NCBI GenBank assembly: GCA_004431415.1
Contig: QPMI01000452.1
Coordinates: 124,001-188,000 of the forward strand
Direction of reading: 5' to 3'
Length of the DNA stretch: 64,000 nt
Origin: Cyanophora paradoxa
Taxonomy: Eukaryota; Glaucocystophyceae; Cyanophorales; Cyanophoraceae
Of the stretch, positions 12,901 through 24,833 are shown one piece after another (within the stretch, counting starts at the first letter, position 1; every line of letters starts with the position of its first letter). The notes under the pieces are model-generated. The model worked only from the letters and a program-made list of their open reading frames with translations. It was not told the origin of the DNA and made no database searches. The position numbers and the translations under genes are program-made.

Positions 12901-15900
12901 TGGAACTACAGGTGCGCTGCGATTAAAACGACGAGACACGTGCTGTTGCATTCTTTAAATGACGTATTGTTTTCCAGCGAAGCGCTGGGCGAGGGCCTAG
13001 CGGACTCTATCAACTCCACTGTGCAAGTTGTTGGCGTTCGACTCAACTGCTCATCGAGCGGGTACCGGGCGGCCAACCTTTCTCGAATTCTGTGCACCGT
13101 GCAGCCACTTCCTGCGCCGGGCGGAGTCTTAGTGAGCCCCTCACGTCCGACTTTGTGCTGAGCAGCTCTGGCCTCACCGTAGACCTGCTCGAGACGTGTT
13201 CAGCCGATAGAGACCCGGCTGAGTGCTCATTTACGTTGCCGTTCTACATTGAGTCCAGCGGCCCGAGCGCGGAACTGGAGTTGCGATACTCGCAGGACGT
13301 CGATCTGCACATGAGCCATGCGACCGATTCGCCTGCCCACTTCTCCGTAATATGTAAGTATCGAGATATCAATTTTGATATCGACTTAGATCTCGCGTTG
13401 ATCTGGACGCTTGGAAACCTCGCTTACGCTGCCTCGTGCATTTGCGCAGCGGCGCACCTGTCATGCGATAGAAATCGCACTGCCATCAATGGCACCTTCG
13501 TATGCGCCGTGCATCGCAACCCTCTTTCGGCCGGCCTCATGCTCAGTGCGCTGTCAAAGATCCACTTTTGAATATCTATAAGCACTGCTCGCGTTGACAA
13601 AAGTTACTCCAGGCGACTTGAAGGCGATTGCTTTCATCCATTCGTCGGGCGAAGATATTGACAGCGAGATAAGCGTCAATCTTACGGAGTCCAGCGCGGA
13701 CCAAATCGCATTTGCGATCCAAATCGGAATCCTTGGTACCGCACGCGCTTCTATGAACTTTTCGGCGGCCATCGGTGGTTCGCCTCTGCCCGCCAGCAAC
13801 ACGGCCGTCGACGTTGTCGGCGCGGTCCTTGAATGCAACGGGACGACGCGAGCAGCCAATGGATCCAGCGTTCTTTGTTCTATCTCACAGCAGCCTGGCT
13901 CATCTCCGCTCGCCCCCTCTGACTTTGAGGTCCTTTCAGCCGCTGGCCCGTCAGTTATGCCTGCCCCGCTCACCGTCTGCACCGGCTCTAGCGCGGTCTG
14001 CGCGTTCCACTTCCTCGCACCCGTCGCCGCACATGCGGATGCCACTCTCGTGGCCGTCAAGTATGCAGAAGTGGTCGATGCATCGCGCGCGCACGTCTCG
14101 AACTCGCCCATCTCCATTTCGCTTATTTGTGCGGCTATTTTACTTGATTATTTGTGTCATTCACAAAACCCCGAAAATGCCCTTTAGTGAGCTGATATAG
14201 CTATATATACATATTCTACGCTAACTTGAAAATACGCAGCGGTCGACGCGGAATGCGAGCGCAACCGCACCGCGCTGAACGGGACCATTGTGTGCTCCCT
14301 GCGGCGTCGCGCAAACTCTGCAGATCTGCTTTCCGGCGACTTTGTGGGTCCGTTCTACGTGAACGCAACCAGCCATTCGACAGAGCCGCTCCCAGCTGCT
14401 TCGCAACTCAATTTCTCGGCTTCTGCTGAACAGCAATCTCATCTCATTCAACTCTCTGATCGCCTTGGTGCAGTCGACATTGCATGGAGATACAGGTGCG
14501 CAATTCGCAAGTGCACGATCGCGATGAAGCGTTTGTGCAAGAATAAAACAATTCTATATAAGAACGCATCCGCTGATCGTGGAGCACGATCAGCCTATCC
14601 GTCCACAACTCGGAGGCTCTCGTTGCACCCGGCCCCATTACATTGGATGTCATCGCGGCGAATGTTTCGTGTTCTTCGTTGCGCGTCGCCAACGGCTCGC
14701 GCACGCAATGTGCCATTCGTCTCCTCCCGGGCTCGGCGTTCTCTTCCAAAGCCGACTACGTCTTTACGAGCAACGAGACGACGTCAAGCACGCTTGTACA
14801 AGAGCCGCAAGATTGCCCTCCGCCGTGCGTGGCCACGTTCGAAGTGCGAATCGAGTCGGAGGGCAGTCGTGCTGAGGTGCCCGTCAAGTACGGACAGCCG
14901 CTCGACTCGTCTCTCTCGCACGTGCAGCGCTCTCCTGTGCATGTCGATGTTGTTGGTGAGCGTCGTTGAATTGCAAGCAAATCCGAATATTCCGGAGTCC
15001 TCAAAATTTTGTTTGCGCACGCAGCTGCGGAAGTGTCGTGCTCAACCTTGCGCGCTGCAGTGAGTGCAGCCTTCAACTGCACCGTCACCCCTCGCGCCGC
15101 CTCTGCGTTGATGGTTGCGACGGACCTCTTGCCGCCGTCCTCGAGCGATGCAAATGTGGTCGCGGGAGCCCCTGAGCCGCCTTTCATCTACACAGTCCGC
15201 GTGCCATCGGCGCACCCCGGCGTCGTCCTGAACTGGACCTACAACGAGGTCATCGGTGGCGGAGCCGTGCCACAGCTCACGGGCCCCATCGCGGTTGTCG
15301 ACGCTACTGCGATGTGCGATTCGCTGCGCCTCGCCGTCTCCGCAACCACAGTTTGCCGCGTTGTCCCGAATCCGCTCTCTGGCTCTCCGAATGTCCTCAC
15401 GGACGATATCTCGGCTGACAATGCGACTACCGAGCCACTTCTGCTCGGCAGCCTCGAGTCTTGCACAGCCAATTCAACCTGTGGCGTCACATTCACTGTG
15501 CAGGCAACTCGGCTGCAGCCCGAGGCCAACATCACGATCCGCTATGCGCAAGCAATCGACCCGGATGAGCGCCCTCTGTCTTCGTCGCCTGTCCGCATGT
15601 CGTTGATATGTGCGCCCAAGAACAAATCCTATATATAGCTAGATCTTTTGTTATAAACGTACTCTAGAGCTCTTTACCTATAGCTATCTTTTCCTAATGT
15701 GCGCGGCACGCGCACTCTGCAGCTGCCACTGCGTCGTGCACGCGGAACCGGTCGGCCATTAACGCGCCCATTATGTGCACGATGACAAAGGAAGATGCAT
15801 CCGCTGATCTCGTCTCTGGTGCGCGCGCAAACTGTTTTCCCTCCTTTGCCCTCGACAGCTCTGTCAGCAGTTGCGATATTTGAAATTGTTTATACGCAGG

Positions 15901-18900
15901 CGACTTTGAAAACGCGCTTCTATCATCGACATCGCCGGCTGGGCTGCAATTGCGCAACGTTCCAATCAATGCAACAACGGAGCCAACATTGGTATCTGTA
16001 TCACTCCGCACGTCGCTTCTTGGTGCTGGCATGAGAATTGCGTGGAACTATAGCGCCCCACTCGGAGGGCTGCCAGTGCCTAGCGACAACACTACGGTGA
16101 TTGACGTAGTGGGGGCCAGCCTCTCCTGCGCCACGAGTCGCCTTTTCAACGGCTCTCGGACGACGTGCTGGATCCACGAGCTCCCCGGTTCAGCTCCCTC
16201 GAGGCGCGCGACCTAGAAGTGTCAACATCGGAGCCCGGCAGGACGCACATCAGCCTCTGGCCCGTGCGAGGCAAACGGGACCGGCAGCGCGTCGTGCAGC
16301 TTCGAGTTCCACGTGCGACTGACGTCTGGCACGCCGATGGAGTCCGTGGCGATTATTGTGCGCTACAACCGGGCCATCGACCCAGAAGCGAGCCACATCG
16401 AGCAGTCGCCGTTCAATATCACCACTCTTTTCCTTGGTCAGCATTAAATTAAATAAATAAGCCCGACACGCGCTTTCTCTCTACTAACTCGGGCGTGACT
16501 TCAACGCGCATGCGCAGCCAACACTGTTGCGTGCCCAAGGCAGCGACTGGCTCGCTTTGGCAACGTAACCTGCACACTGTCTCGCGCGACAGGCAGTGCT
16601 GCGCTGATACCGTCAGATGTTGCTGTGTATTCTGCCCCATCTTTCGATTACACAACGGTTCGAGCGACCGCAAGCGGAGACCTCAATTTTACAGTGATTG
16701 CAGCGAATGCGACCGCACAAGAAGGAAACCTTGTCGGGGTGAGTAGAGGGCGATGTTTTGAACGCCAAAGCGACCACTCACAGCGAGTCCTCTCAGCTTC
16801 GCCTGGCGCCGCCGGCCGACTCCGAGCTGACGAACCTCACCCTGCGCTTTGTGGCAATAGAAGGACGCCTGCACTGCAAACGTGGTCGCGCGCATCTGAG
16901 AGCAGTCACTTCGTGTCGAATTGTGTCCAACAGTAACTTCACTGCTCTCGAGCCCTCGGATGTCGGCAATGCGCTGGCGGATCCGCCGCTCGCCCTTGTT
17001 TACACCATGCCGTCAAATCCGTGGACTATAGTGGCGAACAAAATGGACTGCAGCAATTGCCTCGAGTCCTCCCTTGCTGTCCAGATCCCTTCTTCTGCTC
17101 GGCTTTCCGTCTTCTGGTCGGCCGCTGTGGGAAGTGCAATCTTGCCTGTCGGTGAAGTTGAGATCGGTATAATTTCGGCGAACCTAACTTGCGGCGACTC
17201 GCAACCAAAAACTCGCCGCGTGCTAGGGCAAACACTTCGCTGCCGCGTTGTGCGCCAGCCGGGCTCGCCGCCGCTGCAGCGATTCGACTTCAACTCCTCT
17301 GTTGCCTACGTCTTCTTGCCGAACGGCACCGTCGCAGACCGGCCCCCGCTACAGCCCGACGAAGCGACAGGCGACCTCGTTTTCTCAACGAAACTCGCAG
17401 CAATCGCACGCGAGGTTGCGGTTAATGTTTTCTTTAACGAAACGCTCTCCGATGTGCAAGTGCATGCTGTAAATGGATCGGACCACCGTGTGGACGTCGT
17501 TGCAGCCGCACTGTCCTGTGTGCCGAACCGCCGCACGGGTCGCTCCTCTTCTGTCTGCACCCTGAAGGCCCTCGAAAGCACCGCCGATATCCTCGTGTCA
17601 GACTTTGAGCTGCCGGTCGTCTCTGCCCCAGCTACAGGCTATCTTGCGATTGGGGCCTTCGCGCAAGATTCGGCCCGCCACATTAGCTTCTCTGTTCGCA
17701 GCCTGCAACTTGGCCGATATAATATTAGCACGGCATACAGAGCTAGCATTGCGCCGGACCGCTCAAGCGTTGCAGAATCGTCGAGCCTGCCGCATCTTGT
17801 GGATTGGATCGGCTTCATCGAGGCACGCCTGTCGTGCGCCGCGCGCGACTTTGAAGTACGGCAGAGCATGGATTGCCTCCTCTCTCCCGTCAACGGCAGC
17901 GCAGCACTTCGGCCTGAAGAGTTTCTTCCGCCAACATTCTCCCCCTTGGATGCTCAGTTATCTGCCTCGGCTTACAGTGCCGCGCCGGATCGACCCGGCT
18001 TTGTTGTCTTCAATGTAACCGGCGCTCGCATCGCGGATCTTGCCGCCGTCTCCGTCGAGTACGGGCGTTCGGTAGACGAGCGCAACGACAACACGGCCGG
18101 TCCTGTGACTGGCAGCCCGTATCAATTCTCTGTTCGAGGGCGCATGCGTCTCAGCGAGTGCCGCTTCGTCTTCAATGGCGACATTTACATGCGTTTCAAT
18201 CTCGACACACTCCAACTGGGATCGCCAGCCCTTCAACAATCCTTGCCCCAGCTTCGGCGGCACTTGTCGGCCCAAGTCAGCAAATTTTATTGAATCTTTA
18301 AGTTTGCCTCTTTCGTCATTGTTTTGGACACTTTATAATTAATTCGATTTGTTGTTTTGGACACTTTATAATTAATTCGATTTGCAGGCGCCACGGCAAC
18401 CTGGTCATCCACCAAAGAACTGCTCTTTGTACTCGGAAGTGACGCAACTATTCGAGTGGGCGACACGCTTCAGCTCGCTGTACCTGTGTACGCCAGTGAT
18501 GGAACAGGGGACTATGCTATGGGCCTTTGCGACGTGCTTCCGCCTGTTCCATGGTCTATCCAGCGATCGCAATGAAGGCGAGCTAGATTTGCGATATATA
18601 TAATTACAGTCGGCTGCTGACAGATCCCGGTCCGTCTATCGTGATTAGGTGCCTGGCGATGTTGCTTGGTGTCGACGGGCTACAGTCACGGCGAGCCTTC
18701 TATCAGGATCTGGCAAGCGCGCCGTCGATGTCAAGTGGGACTGCGCCGATGAAGACAGCTGCGCGATCTCCAGCCTCGTCAGGGACGGACTGCGCGAGGC
18801 CTCGGGCAGCGCCGCGGCACGATCCACGCTCACGCTGTCCAAGGACATTCCGTATGGGCGCAACTACTCGTTGACTGTTACCGCAACCAACTTTTTCGGC

Positions 18901-21900
18901 GGCGTAACGATCATTCCAGTTCGAGTATTCAAATCGATGGGTACTCCGCCGCTGCTGCAAATGGATGGGGGCACCACTATCCGCACTTTGAAACAGCGTC
19001 TGACGGTGCGCGTGCATATTCGACTTGCAGCTGCTTGTGTCTAGATCTGCTCTCTCCTCCTGCTTTAAATTTTCATGGCAATGATCAATCTCAATATGCA
19101 CGTGTTAACCTATTCTTCCGCGCAGACGCTGAAAGTGCTTGCTACTGCCGTAGACTGCAATGCGGACGGTGCACAATATTAAGAATATTTACCCTTTGTG
19201 TATTTCTAGAGCACGTTCCGCAAAATCGAACACCTCACCTCCTCTCGCAAATAGAACCGACGGTGCTGGAAGTTGCGACTTCGAACAACCTCTGGATTCG
19301 TTCAGCAGGCGTGACCGTCCGCTGGGTGCTGCCTGAAGTTTTGGCCGCGCGCCTTCCAGGCTCTCTCTCTACGACCAAGCCTGTACTCGTCGTGCCCAAG
19401 GGCGTCTTCACTCCCGGAGAAGTGCGCTCGGAATGCAGTACTATTCTCGATCGGATCGCGAAAGCATTCATTGTTCTGATCCGGTTTTTCTGCAGACTCT
19501 GTCTCTCACCGTTATTGCGACTGACACGACTCAAAACCCGCCCTCATCCTCGTCTCTTGGCGTCACAGTCGTCGTAGGCGAGACGGATCTCGAGGCACGC
19601 ATCGTTGGCGGGGAGCGCCTTGTGCCGCCTTTCTCCGCTCTGCGCGTGGATGCGCGTGCGAGCAGCGATCCCGACTACGGATCTCTTAGTAGACTGTCCT
19701 ACACGTGGCTCGTGTTGCCCACGGAGTCGGCAACCACGTCCTTCGAGCTTGCGGCACCTCTGTACACCTCTGGTCGGAGAACGGAAGGACTCGCCACCCT
19801 GCCTTCCCCCTCTGCAATGGGTGCGCAAAATGAGTTGCTGTCAAAGCCAATGAGTGCTGGCCATAGCTCGGATCCAGCTTCGTTGTGGTTACTTATATTA
19901 ATAATCACGTGCACACGCAGGGCTGACGCCGGGCGCGAATTACACGCTGGTGCTCCTCCTCGAGTCGCTGCGGCCGACAGGCCGGATGGTGAACGCTACG
20001 GCCACAAAGGCCCTTTTCATCTCGCCGGGTCCCGTCCCCTCCGTCGCGATCTCAGAGACGGTCCCTTCCAACCTGCTCTTCGTGCAACCGGGCGAGAGCA
20101 TCCAGATCCGGTGCGAGGCGGAGCAAGCCGACAACCCAGCATTCGCAGCCGAAGCAGGCTTCGTCTGGTCGGCCCCGGACGGCGAAGAGGAGCTCTTCAA
20201 CTTATCGAGGCTTGCGATCCGCACCTCGGCCCGTAGCTCGACGCTAGTTCTGTCGCCGTCCGCCGTCACGCTCTCTGCGGATCGTACCTACCGCATCCGC
20301 TGCTCCGCCTACGCCCAGTCGCAGGGCGTAGGGAACTCCGGTGCGCGTATACGTAATCATAACCACCTATTGCAGCGTTCATGCTGCGATTTCCGAGATT
20401 TCTTTTCAATTTCGGGCCGAGCCAACCGCTGCGAGTGCAGGGAGCCAGGATGTGGAAGTAAGAAGGATTTCCGGTCCCACGCCAGGCACGTGCTCCATCG
20501 ATCCGGCCTCCGGCATCGCCCTCAAGACGCAGGCAAGTTTTCTCTTTTGCCCCAAGCTCAATCATTGAATCTTATAAGCAGTTCGTGATCGAGTGCTCGG
20601 GATGGACGTCGCGGTACTCGGAGACGCTTCTCTACGAACTCCGCTTGATGAGCCCCACCGGAACATCCGCCATGCAGCTGAGCCAGCCGGCGCAGGCCGC
20701 GCGTGCGTCTGCCTCAATTTTGAACCTCATCGTGGTGAAGCGTAATAATTATTTGACGTTCTTTATTTTACGGCTCAGTTATCCGCACCCTGCTTCCGGC
20801 ACCATCTGCATTCTCGAACTCGAACGTGACGGTGGCGGTGATTGTGAGCGACCAGCTGACTGGCGCCCAGACGCGTCAGCTGCTGTCCGCAACCGTGTCT
20901 CTCGACGTCTCTGTTTTCGAGATGCACGCCGCCGGCACTAGTGGCGCCGTCCAAGCCGGCAAATCCGCGATCAAGGACCTGCTTTCCGCCGTCAAAAGTC
21001 GCACCGACGCGGTGTTCGAGTGAGCTGCCGTCGCTAGCGCTTTAAATTCCAGTTGGAAAGCGGCGGCCTGAGCGGGCGCAGGGACGGCGACCGGGAGGCG
21101 CTCCTGGCGGCCGTGGCGCTCGCCTCGTCGACTGTGACGGCGCTGATCGACCGGTCGGTGGGGAGCGCCTCCGTCAACCCGTCGAGCGCGGCGGCCCGCC
21201 TCGAGGACGATGAGGTGGAGGCCCTGGTCGGCCCCCTGCTCGACATGATCGGCGCGCTCGCGAGCTCCAACGGCACCGCTGCTACAAACTCCGAGTTCGT
21301 CCAGTCCATCTCTGCCGTCTCCGCCCTCTCCGATGTAGTTGTGCGGTGCGGAATTTGCGAGCGCATGCGAACGCGCGGGCGTGCGCGCGCATGCGGCGCG
21401 CGGCTCGCTTGCGTGTGACGGCGATCGCGCAGGACGTCGTCAGCGAGCATGCAGAGCAAGCTGGCCGGTTACCTGAAGGACCTGCTCGGCTCGCTCGACC
21501 CGTGCACGAGCATCGAGCAGGTCTCATCGCTCCTACTCGGCGCGGCCGACTCCTTCGCCTCCTCGACGTCGTGGGGCAATGGCGACGCCACCCTGTCCGA
21601 GGTCGTGCAGGAAGCGCTGCGCCGGTTTGCTGCCCGCGCAGCGGCTTGCAGCGCGTGCGGGCAGGAGCCCGTCGGCACGACCGGCCTCCGCCTCTCGCTC
21701 CTCTACACGCGCGTGTGCGCCGAAGCAACGGGCGACACCCGGATGACGACTGGCGACGGCACCGGTGCCGCTGGCGGCTCCCTTGTGCCAGCCTCCGTCG
21801 CGTTTGGTCGAGGCGTTCGCGAGCTCGTGCTCGCTCAGTCCTCCAACTCCTCTTCTTACACCGCCACAACAACGGCCCACCTGCGCTCGCCCTATCCTAC

Positions 21901-22998
21901 CGCCACCAGCGACTCTTCCGCGTCCATGTGCGACCGCTTACGATTCCGCTGTTTAATTTCGAAACACATCTAGATTAAAGATCACGTGCACTTTGCAGCA
22001 ACGCAACGGGCCTTGTGCTTGACGTGGATGTGACGGGATTCGATATTCAGAATCTCACCGACCTTATCCGAATCGAGATTCCTGTGCGTGATCATGAATT
22101 GAAGCAGTGTCATGAGTGTGGGCTTTGATTATATAATTACAATTGACGCCACGGATCCGGGGCAGTTCCCGCCGGCCTTCCTTCCCACGCTGCCCATGTC
22201 CTTGATTTTCTGGAGGGCAAACGCCACCGTCAATGCGAACGGCACTGGTGTGGCTTCCATTTATTATTGCGCCTTCATATTTGGATTGCCCATATCGTAA
22301 ACTTCGATTTCCCGCGCTCGCGTGTTTTCAGTGAGCGGCGCGTGGGCGATCGCTGGCAACATTACAGAGCTGCAGAACCGTACGACCTCCATCGGCACGG
22401 TGCGTACGGACATTAGTATTGGAGTCCATTGCGATTCTCCAGCGCGCCATGATCACGTTCAGTGCTGACTTTAATTTGGGCGCGCAGTGGTACTTTGTCG
22501 GCATCGGCTTCACTTCGTGCGCACATATATGCATTCGCATGTTTCCGGCTTTTTGCACTGACGGGGGTCTGCCGCGGTTTGCGCAGCCACTTGACGAGCT
22601 TCAGCATCGGGCCCGCTATCACTGCGCGAAGTGTCGTACCAGGCGGTGCTTCTGCGGGCATGGCAGACTGGCAGACGCCCGGGCCCCATGGCCAGCAAGC
22701 CCCGAGTGGGGAGGCCGTGCCGCCGTGGGGCATTGCCCTGATTTGCGTCGGCGCCTTCGCCGTCGTTGTCCTCGTCGTCGTGGTGGCCATACGGGCGCGG
22801 CGCCGCGCCAGCAACTCGGCGTGGAAGTGGCCGGCAGCGGGCAGCCGCGTTCACGATGAACGGCACAGCAATGCACATGCTGATGTCGGCGGCCGCGGCG
22901 CCGCCTCCCTGACGGACATTGTGACGGTCCCGCGGCCGGCAGCGATGACGCAGCCGCTGACAGTCAACGTGACGTCGACAGTTATACAAGAAGCGTAG
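9933..22998 (+). CDS. Giant single-pass REJ/GPS surface protein with about 22 Cys-pair modules (5' end missing at junction)
   Basis: This multi-exon gene encodes an extracellular protein. From 9933 to about 18240 there are about 22 related modules of roughly 90-110 residues. Each opens with C-x(12-16)-C (for example VACSKARVAINSTFVC near 12670 and AECERNRTALNGTIVC near 14250), continues with GSADLLSSDF-like text and ends with Y..xxGG and V.VVGA.L before the next Cys. N-glycosylation sequons are dense. Clear introns include 12912-12977 and 13354-13449 (GTAAGT). Next comes a PKD/REJ-like region (19.3-21.0 kb) with the REJ hallmark GTCSIDPASG...ECSGW at about 20485-20610, then a GAIN-like region (21.05-22.1 kb), HLTSF (22588-22602) resembling the GPS cleavage site, a short linker, a membrane span WGIALICVGAFAVVVLVVVV (about 22736-22795), RARRRA and a short tail; stop 22996-22998. 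REJ plus GPS recalls polycystin-1 and sperm REJ receptors, but no PLAT or channel domain follows. One-base frameshifts (near 18229 and 18550) look like consensus errors. Exon borders are approximate. Confidence 0.8.
18319..18384. repeat. 33-bp tandem duplication at 3' splice site, second copy
   Basis: Units 18319-18351 and 18352-18384 are identical to the pair at 2101-2166, so the small duplication predates the large one. Confidence 0.93.
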
Positions 22999-24833
22999 AA
23001 TAAATCGATGACTGGCGCGCGCGCCCGAAACTGTTCTTCATTTATATATATATATACATTCCTCAGCCGCGCGCCAGGTTTTCATTCGAATTCCCTATAG
23101 CAAGCTATTAAGCTGTTTGACAGAAATTAAAGAAGCAGCAGATGAAAATAGAATCAAACTTCGAAAGCCACATGGATAGTGACAGTTCTAGTATTCCGTA
23201 TACGTAGTCGAGTTTCGAATTTCGAAAACGCAAAATAGTTGAGAGTAATAGACGTCGTAGTTACAGATCGGAAAAGCATGTCTGCAGCTGTGTATGTGCG
23301 TAGGTGTTAGAACCTACCTCCAGGTAACAGCGAGTCTGTAAACGTAGATTTGATCGATAATACAAGCGAGTCCCTGCGGACCGGAGCAGGCCTAGGAGTG
23401 GCCTTAAGCTTGGGTCTTGGGGCTTCAAGGGCCATCGATATCGATATCAAAGCGTGAGGGTGGCCGCTCAATGTTTCTTAAACAGGGTCCCGGAGCGTTT
23501 TTTACCGCGCGCGGTTATTTATTACACGGGCGAGAGAGCTCGAGAATGAGAAAATAAAAAGCGGGGGGCCACTCAAGTAAAAGGGGACAGAATTGTGCCG
23601 CGAGGGTACGTAGACAGATCAATCTGCGGATATGCATGCGGCCGGCCGCGGGATCCCGAGTCCGGAGCTTGAATATTAATATTTTAATTGATCATGAGTC
23701 GCCAAGTTGGGACTCGCGATCGGGAGTTGGGACTCGGGACTCGAGCTCGCGATCGGGAGTCAAAACGTCGAGTCGTCGTCGACGTCCGACGGTCGCCACC
23801 GTACCGTACGCGTGAGGCGGCGTGACGGTCGACTGTACCAGCTATAATTTAGGCAGCAAAACTGTCAGTGTACATGTACCAGGCTAGCAGGTAGCATGCG
23901 GGGCCCGTATTCCGCCGCCCAATCGGCCGCATTAGTACCGAGTACAGGGGCCCATTCGCTTGTTTCAGCTGATTACATATATAACGTTGGTTGAGGATCC
24001 GGAGGGCTGCCCCCCTGAAACCGGGCGCAGGCAGGCAGGCGGAGCTGGGTGCGCCGTCACCCCCACTGGTACCTAAGAAAGTCTGTTTCCCGGGGGAAAC
24101 AGTTGCATGTTTCCCTATAGGCGCATGTTTCCCGGCTAGCCGGGAAACCCGTGCATGTTTCCCCCGGGAAACAGACTTTCTTAAGCCCCAGTGCCCGGGC
24201 CCTCCCCCCCCCTCCCCCCTCTAGATCTCCCCCGAAGAGGACGGGGGCGACCGTGGCGCGGCCCCCTCGACGAGGGCGCCCCTCCCCCTCCCATCTGTAC
24301 CCCTCCTCAAGAGGGCGGAGGGCAAGGGTGGGGTCCGGGGCGCGTGAGAAGGGGAAGAGCCCCGAGGCCCCCCCCCCCCCCCCCCCCCCCAGCAAGGGCG
24401 CCCCCCTTCCGCCCTTCCCCTCCCAAGATCCAGATGCCCGGCCAGGTGCAGCTGCAGATAGAAGAGAGATCTAGAACTGGCACCGCTGCATGTACGTATA
24501 CATGTGGATCCGGACTGCGAATCCGATCCGATCTGCGTACCATTAATATTGCGTATATCTATACGCCCTACGGTAGCCTCTTTTGAGTGGAGCAGGGAGC
24601 GCAGGAGCGCAAACGTTTAAAGGAGGGAAATCGGCTCGTGATGGGCGAGGGCGAGCGGCAAGTCGTCGGCTCCGGCGCCGGCCTGCCGCGACTCGTGATC
24701 AGTGACCGACTCGGCATCATGGCATTAATATTGGCAACAGTACTCGCGATCGGCATTAATATTGGCACTCGGCACCGCGTGCACGGAGACGGCTGAGTAA
24801 CTAATTCTAGCGATCTAGATCTAGAGATAAGAT
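22999..24833. other. Intergenic spacer between convergent genes, copy 2
   Basis: Same content as 6773-8592: AATAAA at 22999-23004, the hairpin element at 24074-24183, and a C run of 23 at 24368-24390 (21 in copy 1). I see no coding exon. Confidence 0.6.
24074..24183. repeat. 110-bp hairpin element with 27-bp terminal inverted repeats, second copy
   Basis: Arms 24074-24100 and 24157-24183 are perfect inverted repeats, identical to 7844-7953. Confidence 0.85.

Noticed and set aside
22419..22859. Alternative frame across the GPS/TM exon with Cys-rich text (HCAKCRTRRCFCGH)
   Set aside because: The other frame gives HLTSF, a clean membrane span and basic stop-transfer residues, which fits the REJ context far better.
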